Shown here piece after piece: positions 27,869-39,020 of a stretch of DNA of 64,000 bases. The position numbers and the translations under genes were made by a program. Every line of letters starts with the position of its first letter. The stretch's first letter is position 1. Origin of the DNA: Bicyclus anynana (taxonomy: Eukaryota > Arthropoda > Insecta > Lepidoptera > Nymphalidae); contig NC_069105.1 of NCBI RefSeq assembly GCF_947172395.1, forward strand, positions 12,049,971-12,113,970, written 5' to 3'. The notes under the pieces were generated by a model. That model did no database searches, was not told the origin of the DNA, and saw only the letters and a program-made list of their open reading frames with translations.

Positions 27869-29390
27869 AATAAAAAAAAGACGCTTACAACAGCTGTCAG
27901 AAAAGCAAAATATCGGAAAGAGTAGAAGGATATTTTAAAGAACGCCGCTACAGCAGTATAGTGCGGATACGACCTTCAGCATTAAAGATTATCGCTGGAC
28001 ATACATGAAAAAAAGATACATACAGCCGAACGTAGAACCTCCTCCTTATTGGAAGTCGGTTAAAAACGACCAAATAGAAACGTGGTACCTACTCAAAATC
28101 AGTGTGCCTAGTGGGAGTTTTCAATATTTTCATACTGTTACTATCACGTTGACGTTTACGCAAATTTATATGGAATTGAATCAGTTGTGCAGTAGTGCCA
28201 CGAGATGGCGTTGTTTCAATTCCTAAGAAATTCGCGTTTACGTTACGTGACGGTAACAATATCAAACTGCCACTAGGCCCTCAGAAAGACCAGTGTCCAG
28301 ATATCGGCATCTAGACTCGACGCTTGGGTTTAGAGAGATATGCTGGTTAAGAGATTTATTTTTATATAGCGAGAAAATCCTGATGTTATTTAATTGTATA
28401 TTGGATAAAGAGAATACCTATGTTATAAAATTTTGGAGGTCTTAAATGGCGCGGCAACAAGTTAAAACGTAAATGCCATTTCTATTGTATTGTTCAGACT
28501 TCTATGGAAGGCGCAGTCTGCTAATTGGATTTGAAAATATTAAGGCTTCACTGTGCGTGGTAGGTAGTACTTAGATTTTACTTTTATATGGATATTATGA
28601 CGATTCCAAATAAGTAAAAAGTTCTTATTGGATAAAGAAATTTTTGACTTTTGACTTTGGTTTTGACCATTCTGTCTGCTGATGATATAGGTAGTTAAAA
28701 CTATTTCGATCTGTATGTATTGTATGTGGCTGATTCTATGTCGTTGTTTATTTTTGACGTGACAACGTCTTATAATTCGATGGAGCCGGCTGCACACTCG
28801 AAAAAGATGACGTCATGCGTCGTTCCCTCGCTCTAGCGTTGCCAACTTTTTTTTACTAGAAATAAAGTCTATGAAGATAACTAAACAGTATTTTAGAAAA
28901 ACGAACATTTTCTTTTAAAAAATGTAACCAATACATCAGTATTTTATTATGACGTTATCACGTTCAACTATCGTCAGTAAACCGACTTTACAGACAACCG
29001 ATTTTTGTTTGTTGTTTTTAAACCACTGCAGTATGCAACAATTAAATTATTCAAATCGGCCAAATTCGGGTTTTGCCGACAACAGGAATTCATTTTATAT
29101 CATCATTGTTGTTGTAGCAGTATGCTATTCGTTGATAATGTAGTTTTCTAAAGGTGTAAGAATTTTTTAAATCGGTTGAGTGAATCCGTAAACGAACAAA
29201 CTCACTTTCGCATTTATAATATACTAGCGGACGTCCGCCCTTTCACCTTAATCCGGGCTTGTCATAAAATCCGTTCTTAGCGGACTTCTAAAAAACTACT
29301 TCCCTGCCAAATTTCATCTTTGTACGTCAAGCGGTTTTAAATATTTCGTGATGAGCGATTCTATAGCTTTTATAATAAATTAAGATACTA
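27869..29390. other. Non-coding, repeat remnants
   Basis: Holds a reversed copy of the repeat beginning AACCGACTTCCAA..GGAGG (28000-28080; the other copy is at 47578-47700) and a diverged GCGGACGTCCGCCC-type repeat at 29223-29390. No gene signal. Confidence 0.5.
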
Positions 29391-30386
29391 GCTGACGCCA
29401 TACTGAGATAATTCATTTATTTATTTAAACAGGCCAACAAAATTTATGCATACAAAATAATTTACATAATATGATATAAAATAGATATACAGGAAATACA
29501 GATTTAAAACATAAACATCAATAACTGGCTTGTACAGTAGACACAGAAATACTTAGGATATAAGTAGAAAAACACACACTACAAAACAATATAAACTCCA
29601 ATTAACACAAAAAATAAAACAAATAAAGAAAGCAAAAATGAACAAGGAAGAAAGAGCAAATTAATATTTAAAATAAAGTAAAGTACCTACACTTAATCAT
29701 TAACTTCCCTGCGCAGGGAGTTTATAACGTTACGACGGAAGCAGATCGGAGCAGATAATGTATATCCTTTCTTAATAAATGGGCTATCTAACACTGAAAT
29801 AATTTTAAAAATCGGACCAGTAATAGGGATGATGACAGTTTTTTAAATTGTATATGAATTAATAGTATACTAATAGTAAAGCAATTTTGTAAAAGGAACA
29901 GGGTATCTACGATCATTACTTTCGGAGCTACAGGGATTTAAAGAGTCAGATTTGCGGCGCTGCCGCGGATCCCTGAAAAACGCCCCATACAAAATGGCTC
30001 GAAATAGTGACGTCATAGGCAATGTAATGATCGTTAGATTTGTATGCGCGTTCAAACAAAATTACTAATATCTTTGTTATTTGTGCGTTTATGCTTATAG
30101 TTCATATATTAAAAAATGTCACATTTACTGTAAGGAAGCTAAAACTGTATGAATTTTCATTTAATTACGATAAAATATTTTTAATGGTTTTTGAAATTTT
30201 ATAATCTCATTTATTTTGCAAATATCTAGACAATCTTTGCTTTTTATGTATAAATTAGTTAACATTGACCCTATTTACCCGAATGTATCATAAAAATCAA
30301 TATATTCAAACCTAGTCATCATCCCCATTCCTGAGATCAGAGTATACAAAAAAACAAATTTTTCAGCTTTATAATATTAGTACCTA
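29391..30386 (+). mobile_element. GCTGACGCCGCGCGG-family repeat split by a LINE tail and a MITE
   Basis: The host repeat starts ACTAGCTGACGCC at 29391, resumes at about 29755 (AATAAATGGGCTATCTAACA) and again at 30332 (TTCCTGAGATCAGAG), ending TTTATAATATTAGTA. The first gap holds a 3' LINE-like piece; the second holds the MITE at 29826-30331. Confidence 0.65.
29826..30331. mobile_element. About 500-bp MITE with GGGATGATGAC ends, copy 1
   Basis: Begins GGGATGATGACAGTTTTTTA and ends AACCTAGTCATCATCCCC, giving an 11-12 bp terminal inverted repeat. The interruption of a known repeat defines its borders. A second copy at 46424-46906 is alike over its whole length. No transposase frame. Confidence 0.7.
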
Positions 30387-30389
30387 TAT

Positions 30390-31062
30390 AACATAAGTAT
30401 GGATTGGTGAAAGTAACGAGAGCTTGAACAATTCCGTCTACTAGCTCTGCGACTATAATAAGGTGGGTAAACAACTTATAGCGGGCGACCGAGGTAGATA
30501 TAATAAAATCTTAACAAAAACAAGGTGCACCGACCGGTTCGCCCGCCGATTGACAATCGTATATATCGGGATGTGTTCGTCAATCCGTAACTTGAACAAG
30601 TAACTTGAACAACAAAACCAATACATTATGAGCACAGATTAATTAATAATATTATTCAGATGTAGCGTACGAAACAAGACGGGTCGTACCCGTCTCGTAT
30701 TCGAAATTCAAAAACGAATACGATTGTCAGTAAGATACGAACTCGTAATTTTCAATATTATTCAAGAAAAATGGCGTCATACGTTTTTAAATATTTTAAA
30801 AACTGTTTACAAAAATTAAAGAAATAAGATAGAGTATTTTTTTTATTGGTTACTATTGATTATTATATTAATTTACGTAATCGTTGTTAGTGTTAAATTT
30901 TGAAATACAAATTATGAAAAAAGTTTGCATATGCGGATGTCAAGGAGACGTGTGACTTTTGTTTTTTTTTTATGGGTTGCACACGCTTCAGCACGCAGTT
31001 TGTAAAGACTTTCTCTGGTTACTCTAAGTTAATAAAACTTCATGACTCCATGTCCCAGCTAT
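30390..31062. other. Non-coding, AT-rich; no signal seen
   Basis: Several short frames lack codon structure or family resemblance. GACGGGTCGTACCCGTCTCG at 30679-30698 is a small palindrome. Confidence 0.4.
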
Positions 31063-31065
31063 AAT

Positions 31066-31260
31066 ATTTACTGTGGTCCAGCCATGTAGTCGCAGTGCCA
31101 TAAAACTTCTCCGAATTATTTCACCGCGACTTGGTGTCAAAAGGACTGGCTCATTTTTTCCGTAAAAGATCGCGGATTTGCAGCCAGTATTATTGTCATT
31201 CCACGTGGGCATGATTTGTATAAGTTAACTTAAGTTTCTTATTCTTTCTCAATAAAAGTA
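31066..31260 (+). mobile_element. REL-endonuclease LINE, 3' fragment (second copy)
   Basis: Matches the last about 180 coding bp and 3' UTR of the intron 2 element: AGTCGCAGTGCCA, CTGGCTCATTTTTTCCG, CCACGTGGGCATGATTTGTA and CTCAATAAAAG. Several small deletions break the frame. Confidence 0.75.
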
Positions 31261-31364
31261 TATAATAGTATAGTATGAACTATTTTGATATGAACTCATA
31301 TAAAATTGCCTGATTGTCCAAGTTAGAAACGTTATGTTTTGATATTTTCAACGTCGCTACTAAC

Positions 31365-31675
31365 CTCAGACCAATTATAGAAGGACCTGTATCGCACTCA
31401 TAGTCACGAACAAAATTGTCTGTCATTTTCTGAAGAAAACGAGATTAGATTTGGTATATATCTTATACTAAACTAGAAGTTTTTGCCCGTTTTTTAAACA
31501 ATCAATTACACAAAAAGGTATTTTTACGAAGCTCTTTAACCGACGAACACGATTATAACTATTTAATATCGATTCTATAGAGACATTTTTTATAATCGCA
31601 TTAGATCGTTGATCATATACTTTGACAGAAAAGTAACGTCCAGCGAGGCAGGTCCTATACAATAATTGGTCTGAG
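31365..31675. mobile_element. hAT-like MITE, 311 bp, with 8-bp target-site duplication
   Basis: The ends CTCAGACCAATTAT and ATAATTGGTCTGAG are inverted repeats, flanked on both sides by CTACTAAC (31357-31364 and 31676-31683). An 8-bp duplication is the hallmark of hAT transposition. No coding frame. Confidence 0.8.
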
Positions 31676-31687
31676 CTACTAACTATG

Positions 31688-31918
31688 AGTCACACAGAGG
31701 CGATGGAACGAGTGGTGATCGGAGTATCTCTGCGTGATCAAATCGGAAAAGAACCAAAGTCACCGACATAACTCAACGAGTCGCGAAGCTGATGTGGCAA
31801 TGGGCGGGTCACATAGTTCGAACGGCTGATAGACGTTGGGGTCCCAAGGTGTTGGAATGGCGACCCCGCAATAGGAAACGCAGTGTTCGTCGACCCTGTA
31901 TTAAACGCAAAGAAGGTG
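31688..31918 (+). mobile_element. RTE-clade LINE tail
   Basis: Coding tail: ATGGAACGAGTGGTGATCGG, WQWAGHIVRTADRRWGPKVL and WRPRNRKRSVRRP. It is cut off by a hairpin element at 31937. Confidence 0.75.
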
Positions 31919-31936
31919 GACACCTGGTGGAGGGTT

Positions 31937-31984
31937 TGCGTTTAATTCTATTTTTAACCCCCGGGTTAAAAATAGAACTAAACG
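31937..31984. repeat. Near-perfect 23-bp hairpin element
   Basis: GCGTTTAATTCTATTTTTAA..CCC faces GGGTTAAAAATAGAACTAAA..CGC with one mismatch, at the broken end of the RTE tail. Confidence 0.6.
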
Positions 31985-32335
31985 CGAACAAAGTCGCGTG
32001 CGTCCAATAGTAACGAATAAAGTTTTTGCTCTCGCGCAATTTGTAACCACAGCGCAATAATATCTTAGAACTGGTGTCGATGAACCTGGGCCATTCTATG
32101 ACTTCATTTGATACTTGATATTCAATCTACATGATCATTTATTATTGATAATATGGAGTATGTATGTATACCGTTCCGGTACGATGCTTTGGGAAGTAAG
32201 TATGCGGACGCCTGCGACTCTGCTCGCTTTAAATTCTTTTTTTCCATTTACCAATGATTTTTATCGACGTTACTTAAACAAATAATACCTAAATATCGTC
32301 TACAATGTCGAGTTGTTTTTAGAAAATGTGAAGTC

Positions 32336-32645
32336 ATCAACCCATATTCGGCTCACTGCTGAGCTCGAGTCTCCTCTCAGAATGAGAGGGGTTAGGCCAA
32401 TAGTCCACCACGCTGGCCCAATGCGGATTGGCAGACTTCACACACGCAGAGAATTAAGATAATTCTCTGGTATGCAGGTTTCCTCACGATGTTTTCCTTC
32501 ACCGATTGAGACACGTGACATTTAATTTCTAAAAATGCACACAACTGACAAGTTGGATTGGAGGTGCATGCCCCGGAACGGATTCGAACCCACACCCTTC
32601 GGAATGGGAGGCAGAGGTCATATCCACTGGGCTATCACGGCTCAG
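32336..32645 (-). repeat. SINE-1, full length
   Basis: Minus-strand copy. The tRNA-like head is at 32575-32645 (box B GGTTCGAATCC and box A TAGCCCAGTGG on the minus strand), and the tail end ATTCGGCTCACTGCTGAGC is at the left. Confidence 0.8.
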
Positions 32646-35045
32646 AAAATGTAAAAACTATATATAGGTAAATATATAATGGTTTTACTGGCTCGAATAA
32701 TGTTTGTATTTATGGATATGTTTGGTAGATTTATGGATATGAAAAATTACCTCACGTGTCAATAAATAAGAAATAACTCTATTAGTTGGTATGGTGAAAA
32801 GTATTTTACTAAAACCTCTTTTTAACGGACCTCAATTAAAGGAGGAGATTATTAATTCGTCGGAACCTTTTTTTTATCTATGTTCACCGATTACGGGAAG
32901 ACGCCTGAACCGATTTTAAAAAAAAACGTCTTGAATTTTTTATTAGCCAACCGATTCACCCAGCAGATTAGGTTCACGAGTTCATAGCTTATCTGTAGAA
33001 CAGATCATCAAGATTTCCCTTGAGAAAGCAAACGCAAGCGAGCTCAACGCTAATTACATACACTAATCATCATAATTAAGACTAAACACTTAACAATCCT
33101 ATTGTAAATGAAATGGTGAAATCAGTTCGTCCAATTTCCAATTTTTGAAAATAAATAGATTCTTTGTATCTATACTAATACTGTACTAATAGATAGATAG
33201 ATATATAGATATACTTTATTTGCACACCACAAAGACAAATACAAGTGAAATGAAAAAAAAAAATATTAAAAAGAGATCAGCGATAAGTAAGCTAACTAAT
33301 ACTCTGCTTCCGTAAGTAAAGTCCACCAAGTAAAAATACCCTTTATGCAAGAGAAACAAAAGCAAAATGATTGCACTACTTTAATCAAATAGTTATGAAA
33401 GAAAAAAATCCTAAACTTTCCATTTCCAAAGAAATCTTTCTAAAAATAAATACATACGTAAATAAAATTACGATTTATGGAGACGAATTGGACGCATTTT
33501 CCAACGGCAAAGTTATGTTTGTCCCTCATCATATATTTTCGTTACATTTTACACAATTTTAGAGATTATCCCACGTTCAATGACTTGTAAATATTAACAA
33601 GAAACTAGACAGTGGTACCAATAAACGAGTAACTTCAGATATAAATCTATTACAATAATTATAATTCTTGTTTTTTGTTAAACTCGGTTAAGCAATGAAT
33701 ACGCTATTTTTTCGCAAGTCGTGAGTTTACGGAGCACGCAGATTGTCCACCCGATGTCAACTGGAAATCCAGTGTCTATAAAAACAACATTCATGATCTA
33801 TGTGTGTGATCTGAGTAACTCTTTTCATGGGGCATCTAGCTTTTTTTTCCCGGAGGAAAAGATCCCTTCGGACTTCTGCCGGTAGGTAGAGCATGTTCGA
33901 CTTGTGAACTCCTCGCTCAGCACGGAATCGCGCTAGCATTACTTCGTGCTGACCAATCGGTTACTATTTATCGCGTTCTCCCTTCTCCTGCCTTTCTCTT
34001 ATTTCTCTCCGAACCATTATTGAGAGAGAGAGAGATTAATGGCGAAGAGGTGTTAACACCCCGTGTCCACTGATCGCTAGTGCCTAGTGTAATCCAGCGG
34101 TCCACCTCCCCGAGCTTCCTTACAAGTCACGGTTTTAGATCGCGGATCAATTCGCAGGTTCATCTTCCCTTCCTGTCCTTCTCTCATAAAATCACGCGGA
34201 CAAGCAAGCATTTTTCAGTCTAATATAATGTAACCAAGTATAAGACTTAAGTAAAAAATCAAGTTTCTAGCATTTCTTGTTGTCGTGACGCTATGAGTAA
34301 GCTCGTAATTATCAATTTTTTACCGCAATCATGTAGCCGGTCGAGCCGAGAGTTGAACGATCTCATGTTTCCGAATTTTTTACCACTCTATGATGGTAGG
34401 TTTTGTTAATTTATTTCTTGAGATGCCATAAAAAGTTCTAGTCCAACTTACTTAAATTGAGTAGCTCTTAAAAACTAAAAAAAATTGTATTGAAAGCAAA
34501 AAATTTTGTTTTCTCTCTTTTATTTATTTTTATTATACGCTATATATTAGCTTCACTTGTATCTATGTATGTAAGAAAATCTTGGAATCTAAATGTGACC
34601 CACTTCCCGGTTTTCGATTAGGATGCAATTTTGCACACGCTCTGAGATCTGATGACAATACATGACTAGCTTAGAAATGTCATTACAAATCCGATATGGC
34701 GGCCTCCCCATTCAATTTAACTATGTAGGAAAGACAAATCTTGGAATTTTATTTTAACCCACTTCCCGGTCTTCGTGTAGGATGAAATCTTGCACACGCT
34801 CTGAGTTCTGATGACAATACATGACTAGCTAAGAAACGTCATTACAAATCCAATATGGCGGCCTCCCAAGATGGCGGACTGACTGATTGAAATTCACCCC
34901 CATGACATGAATATCAAATGAAAGGGTTTGCTGTCAGAAATATGAAAAACATAGTCACGTGACTTAAATTCAATATTTGTAATGTTAACGTGCTTTAAAG
35001 CGTGTTATTTAGTTTTTTTGAACTATTTAAGGTTATTTAATTGTC
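32646..35045. other. Non-coding stretch with a 159-bp direct repeat
   Basis: About 34561-34713 and 34720-34872 are direct copies with a period of 159 bp (shared TTGCACACGCTCTGAG, CAATACATGACTAGCT and ATATGGCGGCCTCCC). A TAGATAGATA microsatellite is at 33185-33205 at the edge of a possible LINE tail. 33740-34210 is an unnamed GC-richer repeat ending in GA-rich tracts. No gene is supported. Confidence 0.5.
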
Positions 35046-35132
35046 AATCAATAGGCCCAGCCGGGGATCGAACTCAGGACCTCCGTCTTGTAAATTCACC
35101 GCGCATACCACTGCGCCACGGAGGTTGTCAAA
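35046..35132 (-). repeat. SINE-2 tRNA-like head, isolated
   Basis: Minus strand: CCTCCGTGGCGCAGTGGTAT (box A) and GGTTCGATCCCCGG-like box B, stopping at GGGCCTATTGATTG. The SINE body is missing. It lies 13 bp downstream of the tRNA-Val gene. Confidence 0.7.
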
Positions 35133-35138
35133 AGTTGT

Positions 35139-35145
35139 AAAAAAA
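35139..35145 (-). terminator. Pol III terminator of tRNA-Val
   Basis: Seven consecutive T on the minus strand directly after the tRNA 3' end. Confidence 0.75.
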
Positions 35146-35218
35146 TGTTTTCGCCCGGGATCGAACCGGGGACCTTGTGCGTGTGAAGCACACGTGATAA
35201 CCGCTACACTACGGAAAC
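35146..35218 (-). tRNA. tRNA-Val (anticodon CAC)
   Basis: The 73-nt minus-strand sequence begins GTTTCCGTAGTGTAGCGG, carries anticodon CAC in the loop TTCACAC between stems TGTGC and GCACA, and has T-loop GGTTCGATCC and discriminator A. Box A and box B are intact. The acceptor stem pairs at six of seven positions; position 5 is C against A68, where G is normal. A run of seven T follows at once, a Pol III terminator. It decodes GUG valine codons. The single mismatch could be a real variant or early decay. Confidence 0.85.
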
Positions 35219-35405
35219 GATGCCGTTTCTGATGAAATTTTGAAATAAAATCTCATACCTGAATTTTGCCTGAATTAATCAATAAAATTGAAGCGTCCGT
35301 TCTGTGATTTTAAGTTATCTGTGTCTTTTCAAGTGCTTGTAGATTATTTATACTAATAATTATTATTATGCTAACACATTATAGTAAACCTACCAAGCTA
35401 TTTTA

Positions 35406-35721
35406 TCATCATCATTGTCAACCCATATTCGGCTCACTGCTGAGCTCGAGTCTCCTCTCAAAATGAGAGGGGTTAGGCCAATAGTCCACCACGCTAGCCC
35501 AATGCAGATTAGCAGACTTCACACAAGCAGAGAATTAAGAAAACTCTCTGGTATGCAGGTTTCCTCACGATGTTTTTCCTTCAACGATTGAGACACAATC
35601 TTTAATTTCTTAAAATTGCACACAACTGAAAAGTTGGAGGTGCAAGCCCCGGACTGGATTCGAACCCACTACCTCCGAAATCGGAGATGGAGGTCATATC
35701 CACTGGGCTATCACTTCTCAG
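35406..35721 (-). repeat. SINE-1, full length
   Basis: Left end ATTGTCAACCCATATTCGGC; head at 35650-35721 with GGATTCGAACCCACTACCTC. Confidence 0.8.
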
Positions 35722-36179
35722 CTATTTTATAATGTGACTAAAATGTAGTATTTGTAACTGGAAGGTAAAGAATAAAAGGCATATGTATACATAATAGTTT
35801 CTGTAATTTATTTAGTTGACCTATTGGCTATTAATAAAATAAACAAATTGGTAAACTAAACTAACTGGTCAAAACTTAACAGCTAATATTAAATATTATA
35901 TATTTTTTTGTCTTATTGGTTCATAAAACTGGCACAAAGACTTAAATCATAAAAAAAAAAACTTAAACAAAACACAAACTTTTTTATTAATTGTGCGTCA
36001 GTCAGCTGTGTTACTTGTGTTACATTTTTTTAATTATTCTTCATTTATTAAAGGGTCTGAGAGTTAGGCTATGAAGTACTAAGTTATTTTAAGAAATTTT
36101 CAGTAATAATCCTCAACCCTGAGTTGAGAATTTCGAGGTCCCCCACACCCCCGTACTTCGGTAAACATGTTAAACTTTC

Positions 36180-36260
36180 GGTTCGGCTTATTCATAGGAG
36201 TCGAACCCAGGACCTCGTGATCCGAATATACATACGCTAACCACTGAACCAACGAGGCAG
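36180..36260 (-). repeat. tRNA-derived SINE head, family 4
   Basis: Minus strand: CTGCCTCGTTGGTTCAGTGG (box A) ... GGTCCTGGGTTCGACTCC (box B). The anticodon region is not paired, so this is not a tRNA gene. Confidence 0.55.
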
Positions 36261-36340
36261 ATGTACACAATAAATAGTCTTAACTTTAGATTTAGCCATA
36301 ATTCTTCTAAAAACAGAGTAACACACCCAACTTATTAAAT

Positions 36341-36540
36341 ACTAGGCGCCGCCCCGCGGTTCCACCCGCGTATATGAACATGTGCGTTCCATACCCGTGT
36401 GAATACGGAGATTAAATATGGACACTGCCTATGATACTCGCAAATAACGTGGCTTTCTAGTAGTTAATGAGTTTCAATATCGGTTTAGGAGATCCCTTTA
36501 CACTAACCACAAACTTTACCTCTTTACAATATTAGGTACG
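36341..36540 (+). repeat. GCTGACGCCGCGCGG-family repeat, diverged
   Basis: Starts ACTAGGCGCCGCCCCGCGGT and continues with the ATACCCGTGTGAATACGGAG segment. Confidence 0.6.
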
Positions 36541-36550
36541 AGTAGTATAT

Positions 36551-36738
36551 TATAGTCTGACAAGTTCGTTGATAACACTCCCACGATATGCGGGCGACGG
36601 GGGGGAAAGACTGCGCGGGTGTGAAATCGTGCATGCAGGGAAGTGAGGTGCATCAGTCGTGGGTTTTCATTCATCGCTACACGCCCCCCGGCCCGCGCGG
36701 ATCATCGGGAGTGTTACGAACGAAGTTTCCAAGCTATA
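36551..36738 (-). mobile_element. 188-bp GC-rich MITE, complete
   Basis: Inverted orientation relative to 19828-20015. Ends TATAGTCTGACAAGTTCGTT and GAAGTTTCCAAGCTATA; exactly the same length. Confidence 0.75.
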
Positions 36739-36819
36739 AGACAATGTTGAGTCCATTCTTTCTCTCATGTACCTTCATAGCAAATACTGCGATATTATGA
36801 TACCCAGTTGATGTACACA

Positions 36820-37726
36820 TTAAATGGTCTTAACTTTAGATTTAGCCATAATTCTTCTAAAAACAGAGTAACAAACCCAAATTATTAAATACAAAGTTGA
36901 GTCCATTCTAACTATCATGTATGTAGCAAATACCGCAAAGAGTATACCAGCTGCATTGAAGAGGAACTTAGATCTTGTCTCGGAGGATGTTTCGTATATC
37001 TTGCATTCGCAGCCAGGTGGGCATAGCTTTTTGCACTCGCAGTCGGGAAGGCAGACTGATCTTGCCGATTGTTTGAAATCTGAAGACGATATTACCATCA
37101 ATATTACCTACTCGTACAATCTAAACTAATATTATAAATGCGAAAATAAGTCTGTCTGTCTGTTACCTTTTCACGGCTAAACGGCTAAGCCGATCAAGAT
37201 GAATTTTGGTATAATGGGACCTTGGAGCAAAAAATTGATACTTTTTTTACTCTAAAATAAAAATAGAACGCGTGAATTAGTTTATATATAATATAATGTT
37301 AACTTAATGACAAATTGCATTGATAAAAGGATCAGGCGTTTATTGTCTATAATAATCTGAGTTTTAATAAAACACAAAAGATTATTCTTTATAGGTTAAC
37401 CCTTGACTACAATCTCACCTGATGATAAGTGATGATGCAATCTAACCACACACCTATCGGTTACTACAAGACGTCCTACCGGAACGCTAAATCGCTTGCG
37501 TACACCTTTGCCGGCAGACCTACTACCAGCCAGACCTGGACCAAATTAAGAAAACGTCAATCGGCCCAGCCTGTGATCGAACCCAGGATCACCAATCTTG
37601 TAAATCCATCGCGCATGCTACCGCGCCACGAAGGCCGTCAAAAACCTACTAATAAGACAAAGAAGGCAAGTAAATAAAATAAAATTATTTACCTGTACGG
37701 GAGTCAATTTTACAAACGTCGGCCAT
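36820..37726 (-). CDS. Cysteine-rich protein with hydrophobic segments, metallothionein-like (two exons)
   Basis: Minus-strand exons 37726-37693 (34 nt) and 37079-36820 (260 nt), donor CGTACAG|GTAAAT, acceptor CGTCTTCAG, phase 1. The product is 97 residues: MADVCKIDSRT, then a cysteine cluster CLPDCECKKLCPPGCECK made of two C-x-P-x-C-x-C units, then ETSSETRSK. Next come a hydrophobic segment FLFNAAGILFAVFATYMIV and a shorter one LYLIIWVCYSVF, and a basic end RRIMAKSKVKTI. This reads as a metallothionein-like head held on a membrane, perhaps tail-anchored. An initiator-like CCAGTT is at 37747-37742 (-). No AATAAA is seen close to the stop. The second hydrophobic segment could be read-through beyond a missed splice site. 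Function unknown; metal binding is inferred from cysteine spacing. Confidence 0.6.
37385..37643 (-). repeat. SINE-2 in intron of the cysteine-rich membrane gene
   Basis: Complete minus-strand copy; the head (TGGCGCGGTAGCATGCGCG) is at the right end. Confidence 0.7.
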
Positions 37727-37974
37727 TGTAGCGATAACACCAACTGGAATAGAGTGGTGGCGATAAAAATTAATTTTTAGTTTTAAACCCATCCACGTAA
37801 TATTGCGAAGGCTGTTTAGCTAAAAACACGGGAAATGTATGGCAAGGTTTTCCGAGATCACTAGCTGATTTCATGCGGAAAATTGGTAAACCGGAGCAGA
37901 GTACTTTGACTCTTTTTTATCTATGATAGATACAGCCTTGTCCTTGCTAACTATGTTAAAAGTATTCAATCAAT

Positions 37975-38400
37975 CAATCAAAATTCATTTATTTCAAGTA
38001 GGCTTAGTGTACAAGCTCTTTCGAAACGTCAGATAATATTAAACTTAACATAAAGGTGATAATAATTATTCGAAAACTTAAAAATTAAAGTTACGAGGGT
38101 TCCAAACTCGCTTTAGTCCGAGAGGAGCCCATAACAAACTCAGCCAGATTTATCGTTTCTTTAGTTTATCACCATTTAACAATAGGTACATAAGTAGCCT
38201 GTCATGTAATACATTTCATTGCCAAGCAATTTTGTCGTTCACTCATCATTAACACTATAATACGACTTTTCTATAAGCTTACGTTTAATAAAAACTTTGA
38301 ACTTATTGAGAGACATGCCAGTGATTTCCTGTGGCAGTTTATTATAAAAACGTATGCAATTGCCCTTAAAAGAATTACTAATCTGTAATCTAGTGTGGTG
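37975..38400 (-). mobile_element. LINE 3' end
   Basis: Begins with a TCAATCAATCAAAATTCATT tail and contains CTCGCTTTAGTCCGAGAGGA, the complement of sequence at 18612-18990. Confidence 0.5.
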
Positions 38401-38701
38401 TGCAACAATTTTATTTTTGGCATTATTCGATGATCTAGTTAAAGTTGAAGAGACTTATAGATTTACTGCTTCAACTAAAACACGTAAAAAAAAGACAAAT
38501 TTCTCCCCAATCATTTATAAAAAACTTAAATTCATTATAAATTTAGTACCTAGATAGAAACGTGATAAGTGACAGTACGTTTGTGTGTGTAAGTGTAAAC
38601 TAAACGATTGTCAGTAAAGTCCTTTTCATGAAAGAAGTCCCCCAGACGCGGCGCTAATGTCTTAATGGCACTCATTGTCATTTGGTAATGGAAGTCTTGT
38701 C

Positions 38702-39020
38702 ATGGCCGTGATAGCCCAGTGGATTTAACTTCTACCTCCGATTCCGGAGGATGTGGGTTTGAATCCGGTCCGGGGCACGCACCTAAAACTTTTCAGTTGT
38801 GTGCATTTTAAGAAATTAAATATCACGTGTCTCAAACGGCGAAGGAAAAAGGAAAATGATGAAGGTGAGGAAATCTGCATACCTGAGAATTTTCTTAATT
38901 CTCTACGTGTGTGAAGTCTTCCAATACGCATTGGGCCAGCGTGGTGGAATATTGGCCTAACCCCTCTCATTCTGAGAAGAGACTCGTGCTCAACAGTGAG
39001 CCGAAAAAGGGTTGTTAATA
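38702..39020 (+). repeat. SINE-1, full length
   Basis: Head TGGCCGTGATAGCCCAGTGG with box B GGTTTGAATCC; body and end GAGCCGAAAAAGGGTTG. Confidence 0.8.

Larger units (their letters stand above)
36261..36940. repeat. Tandem duplication split by two insertions, over a gene 3' end
   Basis: 36261-36342 is repeated at 36811-36892 (both start ATGTACACA and end TTATTAAATAC). 36741-36792 is repeated at about 36893-36940 (GTTGAGTCCATTCT..AGCAAATAC). Between the first two pieces lie a GCTGACGCCGCGCGG-type repeat (36341-36540) and a 188-bp MITE (36551-36738). Confidence 0.7.

Noticed and set aside
36180..36260. Possible tRNA gene
   Set aside because: Box A and box B are present but the anticodon and acceptor stems do not pair; it is a SINE head.
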